This document shows, one piece after another, positions 1-6,681 of a stretch of 7,188 bases of DNA. Below the pieces are notes generated by a model. That model searched no databases, was not told the DNA's origin, and saw only the letters and a list, made by a program, of their open reading frames with translations. The position numbers and the translations under genes are program-made. Each line of letters begins with the position of its first letter. The first letter of the stretch is position 1. The stretch spans positions 1-7,188 of the forward strand of contig DATCXQ010000368.1 of assembly GCA_036565725.1 (NCBI GenBank), written 5' to 3'. Source of the DNA: JAJVID01 sp036565725 (GTDB taxonomy: Bacteria > Acidobacteriota > Blastocatellia > RBC074).

Positions 1-94
1 GGGCGACGGGGCGACGGGGCGATGAATACTTTCCCCTCCACTATCTATGTCTCCACGTTCCTCCGTCGCCCCGTCGCCCCGTCGCCCCGTCGCC
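1..94. repeat. Inverted pair of octamer tandem repeats inside the CHAT coding region
   Basis: GGGGCGAC units run from 1 to 22 (the array probably continues beyond the left edge). After a unique spacer of about 42 bases the complementary unit GTCGCCCC occurs three times plus a 6-base partial copy (65-94). The two arms could form a long GC-rich hairpin. The unit is 8 bases, so gain or loss of one copy changes the reading frame of the overlapping CHAT gene. In this copy the frame stays open and encodes a segment rich in Gly, Arg, Asp and Pro. It looks like an inserted repeat element rather than part of the CHAT fold. Confidence 0.85.
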
Positions 95-2856
95 GGCAGG
101 GGCAGCGCCGCGAAAGGCACATACTGTAATGCGCCGTCGCCGACGATGAGCAATCGTCTCTTTTCGAGTTGGTCGGAGACGGGGCCGAGCAACATTTGAC
201 TCAGCGCGGCGGCGGCCTTCGGGTATTCGGCGTCGGCCTGCGCGACGCGGGCTTGCCTTTCATCCACGGTCTCGAATTTGACGATCCGGTTGCGCGCAGT
301 CAACAGATCGCGGACGTGACTTGCCGCTTGCTCAATTTCCTTGCGAGGCGGCAATTCGTGGGCGGTGATAGAAGTCCTGGTCACCGCCCAGAGATAACCC
401 CGCTCGCCGCCCAGGGCGTATTCGAGCAGCAGGGCGTCATCATCGAGCGCCTGCTGTTGGATTTCCGCAAGGCTGAGAGGTGGTGGACGTGTGAGCGCGG
501 CGTAACGCGGACTGGCGGCGCGAATCTGCGATTGAAGCTGCTGATATTCGATTTCGAGCGCCTCGATCTCGTTCTTGGCTGCGGCGGCTTGTTCCTCGGC
601 ATGCTTACCGCCGAGCAGCCGGATCAGGCTGTCAGCTTTGGATTCGAGACGCTTTTGCAGCATGCGTTCGCTCGCCAGCAGCGCAGAGGCTACGCCGTTT
701 CGAATCTCGGCCCGGGACTCGACGAGCGTCTCGATCAGCGCGCGGGCGCGAGACCGCTCGTTGATTTGAAACGCGGCGGCGGCGTGGTTCTTCGAGATGT
801 CGAGACGATGCAAACGCATGAGCAGATCGACACAAAACTCGTAGTACCCCTTCGTCGCGCCCAGATAACTTGCCCGCAATCCGCCTTCGTCAATTTTGGT
901 TCGCATCGATTCGACGATCTTCAACGCGGCTTCGATCTTGCCGAGGGCCTCGGTTAGATTGCCGCGATCGCGCTCCACCTGGGCCATTCCTTTCAGCGAG
1001 TTCGCTTCGCCCGCAGGATCGCCGACAGTTCGCCATAAGCGCAACGCCTGAGCGAAGGCTTCAAGCGCCGCCTCCCGATCGCCCATAGACAGGCGAACCG
1101 CGCCAATACTATCGAGTGTAAAAGCCTCGCCTTCGGGATCTTTAAAGGCGCGCACTATCGACAGCGACTGATCGAAGTATTCAAGCGCCTTCTGGTTGTC
1201 GCCCGACTCTGCGTAGACCAGCCCAATGCGGCGGAGCGTGTTGCTCTCACTTTCGCGATTATTGATCTCACGCCAAACCGCCAGCGATTGATTGTATGTC
1301 TCGAGCGCCTTTTGATTCTCGCCGAGCTCTTGGTAGATGAAAGCGATATTATCGATTATGGTGGCCTTGCCCTCTCGGTGGTTGATCTTACGCATTGCGA
1401 TCAGCGTCTGATTGAAATAATCGAGCGCTTTCTGATACTCCCCCAATGATGTGTAGAAGCGCCCCAGCGCGGTAAGAGTCATCGCTTCGCGTCCGCTGTT
1501 ACCCGCTTCGCGGTTAATGAGCAACGCTTGTTGATAATGTTCGAGCGCCTTCTGCTTCTCGCCCAGAGTGTGATAGACGTGGGCAATGTTGACCAGAGTG
1601 ACTGCCTCGCTGTTGCGGTCACCCGTCGTCCGATAGAGCGACAGCGATCGCTTGAAAAAATCGACCGCTTTACGATTCTCGCCAATCGAGGAATAGATTG
1701 CGCCAATGCCGTTGGCGGCGTCGGCCTCGCCTAAGAGGTCGCGGACGTCGCGGAAAGCCCGTAATGCCTGATTGAGGTGGTCGAGCGACTTCTGCTTCTC
1801 CCAGATCGAGTTATAGACCATCGCGATATTGTAGAGGATAGAGCCTTCGCTCCCTCGCGGGCCGACAACCCGGTTCAAACGGAGCGCATGATCGAAGTAG
1901 TCGAGCGACTTCTGCTTCTCGCCCCGCATGTTGTAGACGCGCCCCAGGTTGTACAAAATCAGCGACTCGGCATTGCGATTGCCTGCGTCTCGGCTGAGCG
2001 GCGCCGCGAGATCAAAGTAGTCGAGCGCTTTCTGACTCTCGCCGGTCCGAAAATAGACCTGGCCGGCATTATTAAGCGCAATAGCCTCGCCTCCGCGGTC
2101 GCCCAAAGTTTGATAAAGGCGCAGCGCCCGATTGAAAGCGTCGAGTGACTTCTCCCTCTCGGATGTCAAATTGTAGGCCTGGCCGATCTTGTTGAGCAAT
2201 GAGGCTTCGCTGTTGCGGTCGCCTAATGATCTATAGAGTTGGAGCGCCGCTTCATATCTGGCAAGCGATTGGCTTTTAGATTCCGTCGTCCCCTGCTTCA
2301 ACAGCCGCTCGCCTTCGGCAAAATCGCGCTCAGCGTTAACCCGCTTCCGATCCTCCTCGGTCGCCATTCGCAGCTCGGCGATCTTCACTTCATATCGCCC
2401 CGATGGCGCTTCCCATTCGGGAGAACGAACTTCGAGTCGGACCTCGACCGGCCCCTCCGCAATCATTGAAACCGTCTCCGGCCCAAAATTGCCATTGTCG
2501 TTCCTGGATTCGGCGATCACTTTGCCGTCTGGCGCGAGCAGCGACACGGTCACATCAATTCCCTGCTGCTCGACGTCAACGCGCAGGCGCATTCCTGCGT
2601 CGAGCGTGATCCGGTAGGAGTGTGTCTGGCCGCTGGAGATTTCGCGTCCGATTGAACGTCCCGGGTCGAGCGCCTGCGTCTCCGCTCCGCTCGGCGCAGC
2701 GACGCCAGCCACAGCTTTATCCTGTTGGACCGAAAGAGCCTGCGCAGTGTGCGCAGGCCCGATAAGGCTAGATTCGATTAGAAGGAGGATGAGTAACCCA
2801 ACGGCGCCTCTGACACCCATCCGAAACGATCCGCGCAATGCGTTCCATTGAAGCAT
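1..2856 (-). CDS. Exported TPR-CHAT protein, C-terminus beyond the window
   Basis: The frame is open for 952 codons from ATG 2856-2854 to the left edge; a TGAGGTG ribosome site lies about 5 bases upstream. Domains in order: a hydrophobic export signal (about residues 13-39, ending AHTAQA); a PPC-like beta domain (about 60-165, with SGQTHSYRITLDAG and LLAPDGK); eleven TPR units of exactly 40 residues (193-632, consensus like GEKQKALDYFNQAL then GDRxxEAxTLxNIGxVYxxLG); a helical linker with a coiled coil near 753-780; and the start of a CHAT domain (from about 770, with LLLEYALGGERGYLWAVT and LLIVGDGALQYVPFAALP). CHAT is a caspase-like peptidase fold. Its catalytic His and Cys normally lie further C-terminal, so activity cannot be judged here. 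Known CHAT proteins act as regulated proteases with TPRs as sensor or scaffold; the target here is unknown. Just after FAALPLP an octamer repeat adds a low-complexity segment (residues about 922-952). No stop or frameshift is seen inside the window. Confidence 0.93.
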   Translation of the reverse strand, partial: MLQWNALRGSFRMGVRGAVGLLILLLIESSLIGPAHTAQALSVQQDKAVAGVAAPSGAETQALDPGRSIGREISSGQTHSYRITLDAGMRLRVDVEQQGIDVTVSLLAPDGKVIAESRNDNGNFGPETVSMIAEGPVEVRLEVRSPEWEAPSGRYEVKIAELRMATEEDRKRVNAERDFAEGERLLKQGTTESKSQSLARYEAALQLYRSLGDRNSEASLLNKIGQAYNLTSEREKSLDAFNRALRLYQTLGDRGGEAIALNNAGQVYFRTGESQKALDYFDLAAPLSRDAGNRNAESLILYNLGRVYNMRGEKQKSLDYFDHALRLNRVVGPRGSEGSILYNIAMVYNSIWEKQKSLDHLNQALRAFRDVRDLLGEADAANGIGAIYSSIGENRKAVDFFKRSLSLYRTTGDRNSEAVTLVNIAHVYHTLGEKQKALEHYQQALLINREAGNSGREAMTLTALGRFYTSLGEYQKALDYFNQTLIAMRKINHREGKATIIDNIAFIYQELGENQKALETYNQSLAVWREINNRESESNTLRRIGLVYAESGDNQKALEYFDQSLSIVRAFKDPEGEAFTLDSIGAVRLSMGDREAALEAFAQALRLWRTVGDPAGEANSLKGMAQVERDRGNLTEALGKIEAALKIVESMRTKIDEGGLRASYLGATKGYYEFCVDLLMRLHRLDISKNHAAAAFQINERSRARALIETLVESRAEIRNGVASALLASERMLQKRLESKADSLIRLLGGKHAEEQAAAAKNEIEALEIEYQQLQSQIRAASPRYAALTRPPPLSLAEIQQQALDDDALLLEYALGGERGYLWAVTRTSITAHELPPRKEIEQAASHVRDLLTARNRIVKFETVDERQARVAQADAEYPKAAAALSQMLLGPVSDQLEKRRLLIVGDGALQYVPFAALPLPATGRRGDGATEERGDIDSGGESIHRPVAPSP
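961..2280 (-). repeat. TPR-coding array of eleven 120-base units
   Basis: This stretch of the TPR-CHAT gene has an exact 120-base (40-residue) period for eleven units without one indel. Some DNA blocks are still identical: the same 20 bases coding EKQKSLD occur at 1781-1800 and 1901-1920, and a one-base variant at 1541-1560. A 40-residue spacing is typical of the longer kinesin-light-chain/TPR_12 style repeats rather than the 34-residue canonical TPR. The retained DNA similarity suggests growth by internal duplication. Confidence 0.85.
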
Positions 2857-3012
2857 AACCACACCTCAGGAAGAAAGATCTGCTGTTTGAGAAAAAATCG
2901 ATTGGGGCAGCAGTTCATTGCGCTTTTACCAGCAGAGGCGGATTGTGGTCTTGAAGTTTTTTTGAAATTTTATTGAAAGAATTTTCAATGCGAGACCGAC
3001 GCTGCGCCGGTA
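2857..3012. other. Intergenic region between malQ and the TPR-CHAT gene
   Basis: These 156 bases form the upstream region of the TPR-CHAT gene on the minus strand. They are much richer in A+T than the genes around them. A perfect AT-rich palindrome, ATTGAAA-GAAT-TTTCAAT, lies at 2972-2989. On the minus strand it is followed by A-rich, not T-rich, DNA, so it is a poor intrinsic terminator for malQ; it could be an operator or part of a promoter. No convincing -35/-10 pair and no small gene was seen. Confidence 0.45.
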
Positions 3013-4569
3013 TTATTTCAATCGTGCGCGGTTTCGGCCGTAAACCTCGGTAATCTCGGCCAGTCGGCGCCGGATTTCGGGCGTCAATTGATCGGCGGCG
3101 TAGCGCCAGCCCCAGTTACCGCTTTCACGGGCCGGCACGTTCATCCTGCCCTCGCTGCCCAATCCCAACACGTCTTGCAGAGGAATGATCGCGGTTTCGG
3201 CGACCGAACTGAGCGCCAGCCTGATGAAATCCCAGTTTATCTCATGGCCGTCCGTGCCCAGGTACTTCAAAGCCAGATCGCGCTCACCCGTTACCTCGTC
3301 GTGGCTGCGCGTGGTCAAGCCGGCGCCTTCACCGGTGAACCAGCCGACGGTGGTGTCGTTGTCGTGCGTGCCTGTGTAGACGACGCTGTTCTTGACGTAG
3401 TTGTACGGCTTGTACGCGTCGGCCTGAGGGTCCGTGCCGAAAGCGAATTGCAGGACCTGCATTCCCGCAAGTTCGAACTGATCACGTAAAGCTATCACCT
3501 CGTGAGTGATGTAGCCGAGGTCTTCGGCGATGATCGGCAGATCGCCTCCGTCGAACGCCCTTTTGACCTGCTCGAAAAAGTTCGCGCCCGGCCCTTCCTC
3601 CCACCAGCCGTTGACCGCCGTAGTTTCGACTGCCGGGACAGCCCAATATTTTTCAAAGCCTCGGAAATGATCGAGTCGGAGGACGTCCACCGTGGAGAGC
3701 GCATGGCGGAGTCGCTCTATCCACCAGCGGTAGCCGCTCTCTTTCATCACGTCCCAGCGGTAAATCGGATTGCCCCACAATTGGCCCGTCTGGCTGAAAT
3801 AATCCGGCGGGACGCCGGCGACCAGCGCAGGAAAGCCTTCATCATTGAGATGGAACAGATGGCGGTTGGCCCAGACGTCGGCGCTGTCGTGCGCGACAAA
3901 GATCGGGGCGTCGCCAATGATCCTGACCCCATGTTCGTTGGCGTAATGGGCGAGGTTGAGCCACTGCTTGAAAAAGAGGAATTGGTAGAACTTTTGCGCG
4001 CTGACTTCGACCGTATGGTTCTCGCGGAAAAAATGCATGGCTTTGTCTTCGCGGTCGCGCAGGTAAGGATCCCATTTCGTCCACTCCCGGCCTTCGTGCG
4101 CGTCCTTGATCGCGCGGTACGTCGCGTAATCTTCCAGCCACCAATCCGCCTGCCCTATGAACGCCAGATATTCGTCTTTCGCCTGATCCGAAGCTCTCCC
4201 GATGAAGTTGGCATGAGCCTTCTTAAGCATCGCGCTTTTGAATTCGATCACCCGCCCGTAATCAATTGGAGATGGCGGAGACGGCTGAAATTCAGGCGCG
4301 TTATCGAGGTCGCTCTGATTCAACGCTCCGTCGTCGACCAACGCCTCCAGATTGATCAGCAATGGGTTTCCCGCGAAGGCCGACAGACAAGAGTAAGGCG
4401 AATCGCCGTATCCTGTGGGACCGAGCGGCAATATCTGCCACAAACTCTGTCCGGTTTCTTCCAGAAAATTTACGAACTCATAGGCCGAAGCGCCCAGGTC
4501 GCCAATGCCGAAGCGCCCTGGCAATGAGGTCGGATGCAGCAAAATCCCGCTCGCCCTTGGAAAACTCAT
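3013..4569 (-). CDS. malQ: 4-alpha-glucanotransferase (amylomaltase, GH77)
   Basis: The 518-residue product transfers alpha-1,4-glucan segments between maltooligosaccharides in the cytoplasm, as part of maltodextrin and glycogen metabolism. The start reads MSFPRASGILLHPTSLPG, as in many GH77 enzymes. Catalytic motifs are all present: the nucleophile Asp300 in VLRLDHFRGF, the acid/base Glu349 in IIAEDLGYIT, and Asp403 in GTHDNDTTVGWF. The 250s loop (about 254-271, PPDYFSQTGQLWGNPIYRW) and the C-terminal NWGWRY motif are also intact. Length is normal for the short bacterial type (about 500 residues, no extra N-terminal domain). The ATG at 4569 is the only sensible start, as a TGA lies four codons upstream; an AGGAGG at 4586-4591 sits about 16 bases away, a loose spacing. 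No other glycogen gene is nearby in this window. Confidence 0.97.
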   Translation of the reverse strand: MSFPRASGILLHPTSLPGRFGIGDLGASAYEFVNFLEETGQSLWQILPLGPTGYGDSPYSCLSAFAGNPLLINLEALVDDGALNQSDLDNAPEFQPSPPSPIDYGRVIEFKSAMLKKAHANFIGRASDQAKDEYLAFIGQADWWLEDYATYRAIKDAHEGREWTKWDPYLRDREDKAMHFFRENHTVEVSAQKFYQFLFFKQWLNLAHYANEHGVRIIGDAPIFVAHDSADVWANRHLFHLNDEGFPALVAGVPPDYFSQTGQLWGNPIYRWDVMKESGYRWWIERLRHALSTVDVLRLDHFRGFEKYWAVPAVETTAVNGWWEEGPGANFFEQVKRAFDGGDLPIIAEDLGYITHEVIALRDQFELAGMQVLQFAFGTDPQADAYKPYNYVKNSVVYTGTHDNDTTVGWFTGEGAGLTTRSHDEVTGERDLALKYLGTDGHEINWDFIRLALSSVAETAIIPLQDVLGLGSEGRMNVPARESGNWGWRYAADQLTPEIRRRLAEITEVYGRNRARLK

Positions 4570-4615
4570 CTTTACTTTTCAAATCCTCCTGCTCTTCTAC
4601 GGAAAGTTCCTTGAT

Positions 4616-4685
4616 GGGACCGATAGGACTTCTGGGACTAATAGGACCGATCAGTAATATTAGTCCCATAAGTCCCGTAAGTCCT
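4616..4685. repeat. Inverted pair of 9-mer tandem repeats upstream of malQ
   Basis: Four 9-base units (GGGACCGAT, AGGACTTCT, GGGACTAAT, AGGACCGAT; 4616-4651) are followed by a 7-base spacer (CAGTAAT) and three units in inverted orientation (ATTAGTCCC, ATAAGTCCC, GTAAGTCCT; 4659-4685). GGGACTAAT/ATTAGTCCC are perfectly complementary across the middle. The element fills much of the 152-base gap between malQ and the PD40 gene. No T-run follows on either strand, so a simple terminator is unlikely. Because the unit is divisible by three, it gives open collagen-like nonsense frames on both strands. Confidence 0.85.
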
Positions 4686-4721
4686 ATTCATCATGCCCCT
4701 GAAAGCGATTTTCATTCAAGC

Positions 4722-5720
4722 TCATGGCGCCGGGCGCCACCTGGGATGATGCCCTTCGGCGAGCGTTCTCAGATTGCCGTCGGGGCCCGCGACCACGATT
4801 TTGCTGCCGTCGTCGTAAACGAGTAGGTTGTTGTCGTTCGACCACTCGCCCGGAAGATCGACCATCATCTCGGATGAGAGTTGGCGTTGCGCGCCACCCC
4901 AGGCGTCAACCAGAACCAGCCTGCCATAGCATAAGCCCGACTCGGAGCATGACTGCATCGGGTTGAAAATGATATAGCGGCTGTCGGGAGACCAGGTGGC
5001 CCCGATCACCCTTCGCACCCCTTCGACCTCGACCGACTCTTCAAACCCGCTCAATTCGTAAAGATTTGTGACTTTAAAGCGCGCCCCGGTCTCCGCATCG
5101 GCGACAAACAGCTCCTCACCGGTTCCCACCACATCTTTGAACAACACCAGCCGGCCGTCGGGAGAGACCGACATCTCGCCCATGGCGCGGACGATCGGCG
5201 GGCGGGGTTCGATCATCGAATTGTATTCATCGACGGTCAACTCGCGCGCCTCTCTCTCCCCGATCTTCAGGGCGAACAACCGCGCCGCCGCATTGGCGTC
5301 GAGCGTCCGAACGATGATCGTTTTGCCGTCGCGCGCCATCTCCAGGTTGTCGATTGCGCCGGCCTGAGCCGCGCCCAACTCTCCCGCGCTCGCCAGGTTA
5401 CCGGTCTGAAGAACGACCTCGATGAGCCGCCTCCCGGCTGAAAAGTAGATCCGGTCGCCGTCCGGGTCCCAGACGAAATCTTGAATAGCCTCCCCTTCGG
5501 GGGCGGCGGCCACTAGCCGATGATCCGCCCCGTCGCTTTGAATCACCCACAAATCGCCTTCGCGCAAATAGGCGATGTAAGGCGTCGGTATCGGCGTCGG
5601 GGCGACCTGTGGCGAGGCTGATGGGGCGGCGCTCCGCGCGATGTGCTGCCACGACGAGCACGACCAGGCCGAGAGCGCCAGCAAGCAAGCTGAGAGAATT
5701 TTACATGTGGTCAGATTCAT
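4722..5720 (-). CDS. Exported PD40/TolB-like beta-propeller protein
   Basis: The product has 332 residues when started at ATG 5720-5718. I chose this start because it places a short basic n-region (K7) and a hydrophobic stretch (8-21, ILSACLLALSAWSC) at the N-terminus. The frame stays open upstream to 5894, but those 58 residues would bury the signal sequence. The signal is perhaps that of a lipoprotein: Cys12 follows a good LSA lipobox but is early, and Cys21 is preceded by AWS, a weak lipobox. A Pro/Ala/Ser linker (about 31-47) leads to a propeller. Its PD40-type blade motifs are WDPDGDRIYF (84-93), MSVSPDGRLVLF (183-194), WSPDSRYIIF (243-252), WSNDNNLLVY (293-302) and a closing HPRWRP (325-330). 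Such domains usually mediate protein contacts in the envelope; no enzyme residues are evident. No strong ribosome site precedes the start, so the exact N-terminus is uncertain. Confidence 0.82.
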   Translation of the reverse strand: MNLTTCKILSACLLALSAWSCSSWQHIARSAAPSASPQVAPTPIPTPYIAYLREGDLWVIQSDGADHRLVAAAPEGEAIQDFVWDPDGDRIYFSAGRRLIEVVLQTGNLASAGELGAAQAGAIDNLEMARDGKTIIVRTLDANAAARLFALKIGEREARELTVDEYNSMIEPRPPIVRAMGEMSVSPDGRLVLFKDVVGTGEELFVADAETGARFKVTNLYELSGFEESVEVEGVRRVIGATWSPDSRYIIFNPMQSCSESGLCYGRLVLVDAWGGAQRQLSSEMMVDLPGEWSNDNNLLVYDDGSKIVVAGPDGNLRTLAEGHHPRWRPAP

Positions 5721-5969
5721 CCACGCGTTCAATAAATGACCTGGGGTGACCTCGATGAGTTTGAGTTGGGGGTGACAGAGGAGTGTTTCCCAAACCCGAA
5801 TATTCGCCGAGCATCGTTGAAAGATCAAGCGTGATTTTTTCACGGAGCCGTTATCTGGCGTTGCGACGCCCTCAACCCCTGGAGCGCCGACCATCCCCGC
5901 CTGCTTGCTTCAATCAGTCGCCCATCGCCGCCCGCTCCAGCCGGCAGGATGGGCGGCGCTCCCAGGTTT

Positions 5970-5995
5970 TTCGCTAGAACATTTCGCTAGAACAT
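5970..5995. repeat. Perfect 13-bp tandem duplication
   Basis: TTCGCTAGAACAT occurs twice with no gap (5970-5982 and 5983-5995), just upstream of the promoter-like sequence of the rhodanese gene. It could be a tandem binding site or a recent slippage duplication; the sequence alone does not decide. Confidence 0.8.
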
Positions 5996-6000
5996 CATGA

Positions 6001-6028
6001 TTGAGATTCGGCGAAAGCATCGTGTAAA
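6001..6028 (+). promoter_or_regulatory. Possible sigma-70-type promoter of the rhodanese selenoprotein gene
   Basis: TTGAGA (6001-6006, five of six matches to TTGACA) and TGTAAA (6023-6028, four of six to TATAAT) are 16 bases apart. A start of transcription near 6035 would give a leader of about 65 bases that includes the hairpin at 6045-6071. The match is moderate and unproven. Confidence 0.4.
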
Positions 6029-6044
6029 CTTTGGCCTGCGTCGA

Positions 6045-6071
6045 GACTGGCCGGATTTCTCCCGGCCAGTC
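6045..6071 (+). promoter_or_regulatory. Strong hairpin in the 5' leader of the rhodanese gene
   Basis: GACTGGCCGG (6045-6054) and CCGGCCAGTC (6062-6071) form a perfect 10-bp stem with a 7-base loop. No T-run follows on either strand, so it is not an obvious terminator. It ends 31 bases before the ATG and may stabilise the mRNA or act in regulation. Confidence 0.55.
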
Positions 6072-6102
6072 AGGAAACCCGGAAACCAAAGTGAGTAACT
6101 CT

Positions 6103-6636
6103 ATGAATATGATCTTGAAACTAGGCGCAAGCGCACTGACCGTTAGCATCGCGATTACGGCGGCGGGCTGCGCAAAATCAGGCGCGTCCACCCCTGTGGC
6201 CGGCGCGGCCACGGCCGGCGAGCTGTCAGCGCAACCGGCCTCGGCGATTCCTTCTCCCTATCCGTATCAAAACCCCGAAGACAAAATGCCTCGCGTCAAG
6301 GTGGAAGATGCCAAGAAGATGATCGCGGAAGGCAAGGCGATCATCATCGACGTCAGAGGCGCCGAAGCATATAAAATGTCGCACATCAAAGGCGCGCTCG
6401 ACATCCCTCTGACCAAACTTGAGGCCCGCGATTTCAAGGATTTGCCGAAAGATAAGATCCTCATCGCCTACTGTGGCTGACCGAACGAACACACAAGCGC
6501 CCGTGCGGCGCTCTTGCTGCAGCAGAATGGGTTCAAAGACGCTGGCGCGTTGCTCGGCGGCATCAACGGATGGGAAGCCTCCGGCGGTCCTATGGAGAAA
6601 GCCTCTTCGACGCCGGACCCCTCGAAGAAGAAATAA
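6103..6636 (+). CDS. Rhodanese-domain lipoprotein, probable selenoprotein (in-frame TGA read as Sec126)
   Basis: The product has 177 residues if TGA 6478-6480 is read as selenocysteine. ATG 6103 is preceded by a modest GTGAG site (6091-6095). Residues 1-23 form a lipoprotein signal (ITAAGC; lipidated Cys23), so the domain should face the periplasm on a lipid anchor. An Ala/Pro/Ser linker (24-62) leads to one rhodanese domain (about 63-165) with AIIIDVRGAEAYKMSHIKGA, the active loop Y123-C-G-U126-P-N-E-H-T-S-A-R, and LLGGINGWEASGGP, then a Lys-rich tail. After the TGA the frame keeps full family similarity to TAA 6634-6636, which argues against decay. Relatives I recall carry CxCPNE here, so Sec would replace the second Cys; counting back from the conserved S-A-R-A-A places residue 126 at the sulfur-accepting Cys position. 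Thr131 stands where classical rhodaneses have Arg. Substrate unknown; sulfur, selenium or redox transfer is possible. A fresh TGC-to-TGA nonsense mutation or sequencing error is the main alternative. Confidence 0.8.
6478..6516 (+). promoter_or_regulatory. Candidate bacterial SECIS element
   Basis: After the in-frame TGA (6478-6480), AGCGCC (6496-6501) pairs perfectly with GGCGCT (6507-6512) around the 5-base loop CGTGC. The loop begins 21 bases after the TGA and has GU at its second and third positions. CAA (6494-6496) can instead pair with TTG (6514-6516) across a TC bulge. Bacterial SECIS elements known to bind SelB are stem-loops inside the coding region shortly after the UGA with a G/GU in a small apical loop, and this fits. 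Such short GC-rich stems also arise by chance. Confidence 0.65.
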
Positions 6637-6646
6637 CCCCCCCGCC

Positions 6647-6679
6647 CTCGACCGTGTTTAAGCGGTCGGGAAGAATTTT
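6647..6679 (+). terminator. Weak intrinsic terminator after the rhodanese gene
   Basis: CTCGACCG (6647-6654) pairs with CGGTCGGG (6663-6670), eight pairs with one G-U, around an 8-base loop. A TTTT run (6676-6679) follows five bases later. It begins 10 bases after the TAA at 6634-6636 and not after the TGA, in keeping with the longer reading of the gene. Confidence 0.5.
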
Positions 6680-6681
6680 CG

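Larger units (their letters stand above)
5721..6102. other. Divergent intergenic region between the PD40 and rhodanese genes
   Basis: This 382-base region should hold the promoters of both neighbours. On the plus strand I see a 13-bp tandem duplication, a promoter-like pair and a leader hairpin, each listed separately. An 8-bp inverted repeat, CGCCCATC/GATGGGCG (5919-5926 and 5948-5955), is also present. On the minus strand the possible -35/-10 pairs ahead of the PD40 gene are weak. No convincing gene was seen. Confidence 0.6.

Noticed and set aside
169..957. 262-codon plus-strand open frame
   Set aside because: It lies opposite the CHAT and linker part of the TPR-CHAT gene, which has clear family sequence; the plus-strand product looks like a shadow.
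2972..2989. Intrinsic terminator of malQ
   Set aside because: The stem is made of weak A-T pairs and is not followed by a T-run in the direction of malQ transcription.
3502..4527. Long open frame of 341 codons on the plus strand opposite malQ
   Set aside because: It is antisense to a complete GH77 enzyme with all catalytic motifs, and its product has no recognisable domain. Long antisense frames are common in GC-rich genes.
4616..4685. CRISPR array
   Set aside because: Units are 9 bases with no regular unique spacers, and the two halves are in opposite orientation; the octamer element at 1-94 fails for the same reasons.
4362..4826. Plus-strand frame with collagen-like GPI/SPI repeats
   Set aside because: The repeats come only from the 9-base DNA repeat, and the frame overlaps both malQ and the PD40 gene on the other strand.
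5721..5894. 58-residue N-terminal extension of the PD40 protein
   Set aside because: It would place the hydrophobic export signal in the middle of the chain; the start at 5720 puts it at the N-terminus.
6103..6480. Complete short rhodanese protein ending at the TGA, or a pseudogene
   Set aside because: Ending at YCG removes half the domain including the active-site helix. The downstream frame is intact and family-like, and the SECIS-like stem favours recoding. A fresh nonsense mutation cannot be fully excluded.
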